NCBI GenBank assembly: GCA_029891345.1
Contig: CM057009.1
Coordinates: 230,941,178 to 231,005,177 of the forward strand
Direction: 5' to 3'
Origin: Dryococelus australis
Taxonomy: Eukaryota > Arthropoda > Insecta > Phasmatodea > Phasmatidae
DNA length: 64,000 nucleotides
Part shown: piece by piece, positions 57,475 through 64,000 of the stretch
Numbering within the stretch: position 1 is the first letter of the stretch
How the letters are laid out: each line of letters starts with the position of its first letter
Made by a program: the position numbers and the translations under genes
The notes under the pieces: model-generated
Databases searched by the model: none
What the model was told of the DNA's origin: nothing
Seen by the model: only the letters and a program-made list of their open reading frames with translations

Positions 57475-57711
57475 GGTTGAAGTGAAAAAGTACTCATAAC
57501 AATTACAAAATTAGCATATCAGAAATATAAAATACAATGTAAGAATATTTTAAAGATTAAAATGTTCTTATCAAAGGTAAGGGCATATTATTACTACAAT
57601 CTTGTTTCACAGGTTAGTTATAAATAGACAAAGAAAATACTGTGTAAATGTAGTACCATAAGGACAAAGGTAAAACCTACTTAATTGTGAAAACACATTA
57701 GAAACTCTCGA
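57475..57711. other. Short AT-rich spacer between the palindrome and element 3
   Basis: No gene or repeat recognised. Confidence 0.4.
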
Positions 57712-58570
57712 TTCACAAAATGATATTTATTAGGCACTTTCGAAACATGCCTCTAGAGCAACACTTTACATAAACGAGCCAGACATTAACTGGTCGGCAG
57801 TGGTTAAACTGTGATAATTGGCGCGAAGCCCGTGCGTGACTTAATATGCAGAAATTAAGCTTCCCCAGGCGATGCTAGCACTGGGGAAGTGAGAGGTGGT
57901 TTCTCAGGCAGCTAACGAAAAAAGTTCATGAAAATTATCAAACTATTGTGGTGAAAATGGTTAATACAAAAGATGCATGCTGCCCGGGCACGGAACCGAA
58001 AAGTACGCGACCGACCTCTCCAAGCTCTCTGCATCTACTGTCTTTCCAACATGGTGCGCTCGCTGGGGTTGCCGCCAAAGCACGCAACAGCGAACTACTT
58101 TCTATCACCTTGCACTTTGCATAATTACTCTTAACATCACAAAACTTGCAATAACACTCTGAATATTCTATAACAAAACAATAAAACATACTACACTGCA
58201 AAACACATGGGATGAGGTGTGAATGATAACATGTGAATGATGTACAATAGAAAACACTTGCAAAAACACTTGAAAAATGACTTGAGGGCTTTGGGAATAT
58301 AATTATGGGTGTCCCTACTCGTGCACGTAACTGTTTGTTACACCCTAGCATTTAATGTAATAATTTGGAAAAATGAAAGTTCGTGGTATCCTTTCTGCAT
58401 GGCCACTGTCCTGCTCTTCCTTGCTCTGCACCTGCACACACACACTACACTGCACTTACACTGCCACTGATCACTGACATGCTACCGCACGTGATAGAGT
58501 GCGGATTTCTGCTGCAGATGTGGTGGACGGCGGGAAAATGGTCTAAGAGCTGGGAGCTGGGCTCATGTCA
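57712..58570 (-). repeat. 3' LTR of element 3
   Basis: Matches 62197-63044. The stretch 57840-58250 is nearly identical to 62325-62735. ORFs inside, such as 57938-58351 minus and 57977-58162 plus, recur in the other LTR and are not genes. On the minus strand AATAAATATCA near the far end could be the polyadenylation signal. Confidence 0.9.
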
Positions 58571-58593
58571 ATTCCCCCCCCCCCTTTTTTTTA
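58571..58593 (-). promoter_or_regulatory. Polypurine tract of element 3
   Basis: Plus-strand ATTCCCCCCCC... followed by a T-run, which is an uninterrupted A/G tract on the minus strand next to the LTR. This is the plus-strand primer position of LTR elements. Confidence 0.7.
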
Positions 58594-61500
58594 AAACCAT
58601 TTGCAGCTGTGATGCTCCTACCGGCAGCAGGCACACCGCCTACTGTTCTTCCATCGTGGATGCAGCTGATTGTCACCTAATTGCCTACCCTCCATGTGCT
58701 AGTGACTGCTCCTGTAGCCGCTCTCTGTCAGCTGCCCTCTGCTTATTTGCTGGCCTGCCAGTTGCTGGAACACCCCTGCAGGTCCAACATGTGGCTGACA
58801 GATTGCTCCACCTCCACGACCGACATAGGACGTATGAGCTGGCCGACTCATTCCGCCATTGTCGCTACCCTCTTGCTCTCTTCTACTACCCAAGTTGCAT
58901 CTACCCTTGCTCGTTGCTATTCCATTGGACTTCCTCTTGCCTATTTTCGTGGGCGCGATCTGCTCCCGTGCTCACTTGCTCTCCCATTCCATCTCCTCTT
59001 CCGTGCTGTTTCTCACCCTCTCCTGGGTGCGTTTCTACGTAGTGCATCGGACCCTCTCATTTGGCATGCTCTTGCGGAACTGCAGGCACTGGATGAGGTG
59101 CTGGTGCTCGAACAGTCTCGCTTGTAGGCGGTGCGCCGTCGAACAGGTTGGCTTGGTCCTTCTGACGAGCCCCCCTGTCTCCCACTGTGCCAAACATTGT
59201 CGGGTCTCCTGCACCCACTGCTGCTGTTCTTGTTGCAAGTGCTGGCAAACATTCTGTGCACCCTGCCCTGTCACTAGTTGGGAATCGGCTATTCCGACGA
59301 GCATCGTTGGGCCTAAAATGTTCTACCTTGTACCTTTACTTGCTTGCGTCTCCTCAGTTGTTCTCGTGCGATTTTGATGAATTTGTTCTGATGGACGTGC
59401 TGCTGATTGAGTGGCATGACGATTCTGTGCATGGTGTTAGTGCATTCGGCGGTGATTGAAGTGAACTCGATCCCATTGCCCCGAGTGATGATATGGGGTG
59501 GCGGGCGGAATGCAATTTCCCTTCTCATTGTATTGTGTTGACATGCGTAATAAGTGGGCCGAATGTCAACAAATGTGGCTGTCAATGCGCACACTGCCGG
59601 AACAAAACAAACAGGCGTGAATACGGTTTGAAATGCATTATGTTGCCAGGCTTTTGAAAATGTATTGCCGGGAATCGATGCCAAATTAGGTTCAAATTGC
59701 AATACGTAATTACACTTGCGGAAAAATAAAAGAAAAATGTACAAAGTTTACCGTATGAAGATTGCACATATTTACATATGCAATATCGCCCTATGTACAC
59801 TTGCGAAAATATGTTTACACTTGGCTTGGCCTCTTTGGCCGAAATGCTTTAAACTTAACTCGTGGACACTTATGCTGCAGTTGCGTGATACTACATGTAC
59901 ACTGTCTGCAAGTGAATAATGGTGCACTAAATTCGCAAATCGCTGCTACAATGTGGCTAATGTACGCATGTGTGTGCCTGTGCTCTGCTGCTACTACATA
60001 TTGAATGCTTACATTTGACTTGACATGACATGGCTTCAGAACTCTGCACGCTCTCTGTGACAGACGGGTGTGTCAGTTGCAGTGTTCTGTCGCTGTCTAC
60101 ACATGACACAGTGATTGTGTGATGTGTGGTGATTTCACATGCGGTGGATGGAGGGCGATGGATGTTTGTTTACAAATGATCAGTTGGTCTGCGGGGACAG
60201 AACACTCAGAAATCCGTTGTGTCGATGTCACACCTTCACTAACCTGCATTACTGTGTCCTTGGTGATGGTCTGCCGAACTGCTCTCAGCCGATTACGGCA
60301 ACCATTGTGCTAGTGGTACTGTGTGCTGGTGCAGTATCTGCAGGGATGAGGCGGAGCACCATTTGTGCTGGCATCCTTCAGTCTGTTCCGGTGCTGTGAA
60401 TCATGGGTTCACTGTTGTGCTCAGGTGCGCACTGCCATGGCACAGCTGACGGTATCTATCGGGCCAGCTGGCCCTATGGTGCTGTATTTACCGCTGCTGA
60501 AGTAGGCATTGCAGAAAGTCGTGGCGAGCTAAGCCATGACAGCTCGCTTCCGTGTTTGACAGGTGTGTTGCAGCTGCTATAACTCGTGCCATTGCTGATT
60601 GTGTGTCCTGATCGCTTTGCTGTGCTCGCGATAACATTAGTGTCGACACTCGTTGCTGTCCAATTTTTGCTAGTAGTTTTTGTGGGTGAAAATTTTTATG
60701 AGCCAACTGTTCTTGCAGTTCACTTTAGGATCCCATCAACAAATCAGGAACAGATTGTTGACGTGCACTGTGGATAGTCCTGACATTTATTTTTCACCAA
60801 CTCGCTCTTGCTAATTCTGAAAATTTTGTTACATTTTGTCCGAAATGTTTGTTATTTAGCATTTGATTTCACTTTTGTGAGTGTCTGCGATGTGGTAACT
60901 CGCTGGGCTGGACTGTCAGCAGCAGTTGTCATGGCCAAATTTAAATTTAGACCAGAAGTCCTGCGGTCTAAGTTTCAAACAACTGGGCAGAACAGTGCCT
61001 GTGCACTGTCATATGGCCGGCCAGCCATGGTTTATCCTGATATAAACTATGGGAACATGGAAGCACAAAGTACAGAAACGTGGACGTGGAAGTGTGGAGC
61101 GCGGAAGTGTGACTCGGTTGGAACGTGGTTGGAGCACAGCTGTCCTGCATGCAGTGCAGTAGTCAATGTGCGGCGGGCACACAGCTGACCACTGGCATGC
61201 GGTGAGAGGATGGCATGGGAGGGAGGCGAGACTTTTGTTTCTCCTTCCCACATTCTCTCTCGTCTTCTCTTCCATTATGCAGCGCAGCACAATGTGGGTG
61301 GAGGGGGTGGTTGGTGATGCGCGCGCAGCTCCCTTTGTCCTGCTGACGTGCTGGGGTAGCGTGGCTGATGTTACTGTGCTCCAAAACGGGAGCTCTGTTG
61401 ACCACATGCTCGCTCTTCCCGTGCATTGGCGGGCCCTCACTGTTTTTCCCCGCATTTCTCTGGCTACATACTCATCTTTCCGACATCTTACAGGTGTCTG

Positions 61501-62196
61501 GAAGGCATCCTGATACTGCTGGATTACAGTTGTCCCTATTGAGGGCAACAGGAATTAAGTAGGAAAATATTCCGCAGGAAAATTTGAGAAATTGTGAAAA
61601 TAGCAGGAAAATTTTGTGGAGTAATTATGTTTGATTCTGATGTTCAGGGGATAATTGGTGAAGGACAGGCCACAAAGTTGGGCGACATTTGACTGTAGTC
61701 AAATAATCAGGAAGATGTGAGATTAGGCCACACTTTCGGGCAAGCCGTTTGAGGGTCGTCGACGGCTTTGGAAGCCGCGAATTGGATTGGTGGACGGTGG
61801 TCCAGTAGTCAGAATAAAATTCGGAAAAATTGGAATTTCGAGGAGCGATGTTGTCTGGGGAGAATTGGATGAGGTATTTTACCCGGTGCGCTAGTCACTA
61901 CCATAATTAGTGCTGTGAAATGGTACGGAAGACTCTTCTCACTAGGTAGTTCGGTCGATGGCCAAAGACAATTACCCTTCCAGGCTGTGTCACTCCTCTT
62001 CTAATGAATCTTGACGAACCATACGCATATTATGCGGAGGATTATCCAAGTTATCCACACTCCTATGCTACATTACACTGAAATTCTTGAAAACCAAAAT
62101 CCGAAAGTTCATCACACATGCATTTCGGCTAGAAATTGTTAGGGCCTGTACGTACCCTGAAACGCCTTGTGACTTACCGGAATGAAAACAACCCCA
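58594..62196 (-). other. Interior of element 3; possible gag fragment at 59013-59304
   Basis: The minus-strand ORF 59304-59035 reads QHLQQEQQQWVQETRQCLAQ, a Gln-rich coiled coil of the type seen at the start of some Gypsy Gag proteins, but nothing further supports gag. The longest ORFs (58383-59042 plus, Ser/Cys/Pro/Leu-rich; 61009-61548 minus, Arg/Thr/Pro-rich) look like composition artefacts. No catalytic motif was found. Confidence 0.45.
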
Positions 62197-63044
62197 TTCA
62201 CAAAGTGATATTCATTAAGCACTTGAAAAAATTCCTCTAGGGCAACACTTTACATAAACGAGCCAGACATTAACTAGTCGGCAGTGTTTAAATTGTGAAA
62301 ATTGGTGCTAAGCCCATGCGTGTCTTAAAATGCAGAAATTAAGCTTCCCTAGGCGATGCTAGCACTGGGGAAGTGAGAGGCGGTTTCTCAGGCAGCTAAC
62401 GAAAAAAGTTCATGAGAATTATCAAACTATTGTGGTGAAAATGGTTAATACAAAAGATGCATGCTGCCGGGGCACGGAACCGAAAAGTACGCGACCGACC
62501 TCTCCAAGCTCTCTGCATCTACTGTCTTTCCAACATGGTGCGCTCGCTGGGGTTGCCGCCAAAGCACGCAACAGCGAACTACTTTCTATCACCTTGCACT
62601 TTGCATAATTACTCTTAACATCACAAAACTTGCAATAACACTCTGAATATTCTATAACAAAAACAATAAAACATTCTACACTGCAAAACACATGGGATGA
62701 GGTGTGAATAATAACATGTGAATGATGTACAATAGAAAACACTTGCAAAAACACTTGAAAAATGTCTTTAGGGCTTTGAGAATATTATTATGGATGTCCC
62801 TACTCGTGCACGTACACCCTAGCATTTAATGTAATAATTTGGAAAAATGAAAGTTCGTGGTATCCTTTCTGCATGGCCAATGTCCTGCTCTTCCTTGCTC
62901 TGCACCTGCACACACACAAACACTGCACTGCATTTGCACCGCCACTCATCACTGATGCACTACCATGTGTGTAGAGTGCGGGTTTCTGCTGCAGATGTGG
63001 TGGATGGCGGGCAAACTCTCTAAAGGCTGGGAGCTTGGCTCACA
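62197..63044 (-). repeat. 5' LTR of element 3
   Basis: Partner of 57712-58570. It begins TGTGAGCCAAGCTC on the minus strand. It differs from the 3' LTR by scattered substitutions and small indels. Confidence 0.9.
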
Positions 63045-64000
63045 TTTAGTTTCTTGTGAAAACGCTCTACGATGCCAGCCTAAGGCCCAGAATACCCAAA
63101 ATAATGATTTATGCCATACTTTCTCAGCAGTGAACGGAAAATTTCTTAAAAATATGTTACCATAGTCAGTGTAGAGATTTTTTGGTATATGTCCTTCGCA
63201 CAGTACACTCGTCACCACTTTCGTGACATCACATGCATTCTTAGATTAATAGGCCTGGCCCAGTCATACTTGGAAAAGTATAGATTATGGTCCAAATGTA
63301 TAAGTGAACTTTATTCTCGCATGAGCAATGTCTTGCTTTTCGGTCAGGTCAGATTGGAAATTATCGTTCAGCCCTTTAATAATGTATTTCCTATGTAGGT
63401 AATTTATCCTAGCATATTTGTGCAGCTTGTCTGCAAGTGTATTCTTGATCATTTCGAAATGTAGCCCGCCACTGCGAGTTCTTCGATGATGGAAATTATT
63501 TCGTTCATGTGTGAGCGGTTTTCTGCTGCCTACGAAGCAATAAAATGTCTCAGCCTATTTTCTTATTTATTCGGATCATCCCAATACTGATACTCGATGT
63601 TTTCTTTGCCCTCCGATTTCTGAGTCTAACCAGAACCACCAATTTCACATACCACCTACCCTAGGAACAGACCAACTTTAATGGAAAATTTTTCGTCCAC
63701 CATGTCCTTAAACCGCTATGCTGAGGGGTTATTATTCATATAGTGAGCATGACTGGACTGTAGCAGGCGATGGTAGTTGCACAAATTCGATTCGGTGTGG
63801 TGTCTGGGAAGTATACCAAACAAAAGTTCGCCTATTACCCGCGCGATTTTCCCCTTACGCTTGCCGATCTGCAGTACATCCCTGGGTAAAAACAACACTT
63901 CCTTATTTCCGAGAAACCATTTTCGACTACTTTTCTGCAAACCATAAGTCTTGTCGGCAGTACGGTCAAAGTAGGAAGTGGTGTAATAAGATAGAAGAGT
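63045..64000. other. Unassigned right edge of the window
   Basis: Minus-strand readings look partly coding: NLYTDYGNIF near 63.16 kb, and the ORF 63940-63716 with GNKEVLFLPRDVLQIGKRKG. No family was recognised. The first resembles the second-Asp block of DDE integrases only loosely. It may be part of another element extending beyond the window. Confidence 0.25.

Larger units (their letters stand above)
57712..63044 (-). mobile_element. Element 3: minus-strand LTR retrotransposon without recognisable pol
   Basis: Direct repeats of about 850 bp (57712-58570 and 62197-63044) have near-identical cores. On the minus strand a long A8G13-type polypurine tract (complement of 58571-58593) lies directly before the 3' LTR start TGACATGAGC. 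TGGGGTTGTTTTC, a possible primer-binding site, follows the 5' LTR at 62196. The 3.6-kb interior is richer in G/C than its surroundings and has no RT, integrase or protease motif, so it resembles a non-autonomous (LARD-like) element. Orientation rests on the two tract/primer-site placements. A clean target duplication was not found. Confidence 0.75.

Noticed and set aside
57938..58351. 137-codon ORF, recurring at 62422-62754
   Set aside because: It lies inside the LTR direct repeats, so its recurrence reflects the LTRs, not a gene family.
58383..59127. ORFs of 219 and 148 codons on the plus strand rich in Ser, Cys, Leu and Pro
   Set aside because: They overlap the LTR edge and polypyrimidine tract of element 3. 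Composition is C/T-driven, no domain is visible, and the element reads on the other strand.
61009..61548. 179-codon minus-strand ORF
   Set aside because: Arg/Thr/Pro/Cys-rich without motif. Equally long frames exist on the other strand in this GC-richer interior.
62949..63218. Possible integrase or transposase fragment (NLYTDYGNIF)
   Set aside because: Only one loose motif. The neighbouring sequence gives no first Asp or Glu block, and the ORF runs into the LTR.
1..64000. CRISPR arrays, tRNA genes, bacterial-style operons or ribosome-binding sites
   Set aside because: No regularly spaced identical repeats with unique spacers and no tRNA cloverleaf were noticed. The sequence is eukaryotic repeat DNA.

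Overview
No host gene, tRNA, rRNA or CRISPR array was recognised. The window is AT-rich eukaryotic DNA made almost entirely of decayed mobile elements and repeats. Ty3/Gypsy elements with envelope-like genes, double-jelly-roll Polinton/Maverick (adintovirus-like) genes, long microsatellites and minisatellites point to an invertebrate animal, most likely an arthropod with a large repeat-rich genome. That host call is inference. Essentially every coding region carries stops and frameshifts, so most are annotated as pseudogenes.

Layout. (1) 1-10.66 kb: the major capsid gene (MCP) of Polinton copy 1 is split by a plus-strand, errantivirus-like LTR element (about 103-9912; gag, protease, RT, integrase, env-like). 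MCP codons are visible on both sides. (2) 10.7-12.1 kb: a gene downstream of that MCP, here called protein X. (3) 12.1-14.86 kb: AT-rich DNA and a tandem repeat. (4) 14.86-45.2 kb: a largely complete Polinton copy 2. On the minus strand it has integrase with a chromodomain, a coiled-coil repeat protein and a packaging ATPase. On the plus strand it has a phospholipase A2-like/PX protein, adenain-like protease, minor capsid, MCP, protein X and a protein-primed DNA polymerase B with N-terminal zinc fingers. A 10.27-kb minus-strand Gypsy element with env (18605-28873) sits in codon 9-10 of the ATPase, so the net Polinton is about 20 kb. (5) 45.2-54 kb: repeats, plus a small cysteine-rich gene cluster with a TATA box at 48.6-49.8 kb that lies between 56-bp inverted repeats. 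(6) 54-56.3 kb: a gag/env remnant of the same LTR family as the first element. (7) 57.7-63.05 kb: a minus-strand LTR element with about 850-bp LTRs, a polypurine tract and no recognisable pol. (8) 63.05-64 kb: unassigned.

How it fits together: Polinton copy 2 has divergent gene blocks (integration and packaging genes leftward; virion and replication genes rightward) around a 1.9-kb intergenic segment at 28.9-30.8 kb with duplicated TATA-containing repeats. The most interesting unexplained component is protein X. It is a secreted, cysteine-rich protein just downstream of MCP in both Polinton copies, and a candidate virion surface protein. The coiled-coil repeat protein between ATPase and integrase is a second candidate for an uncharacterised structural part.
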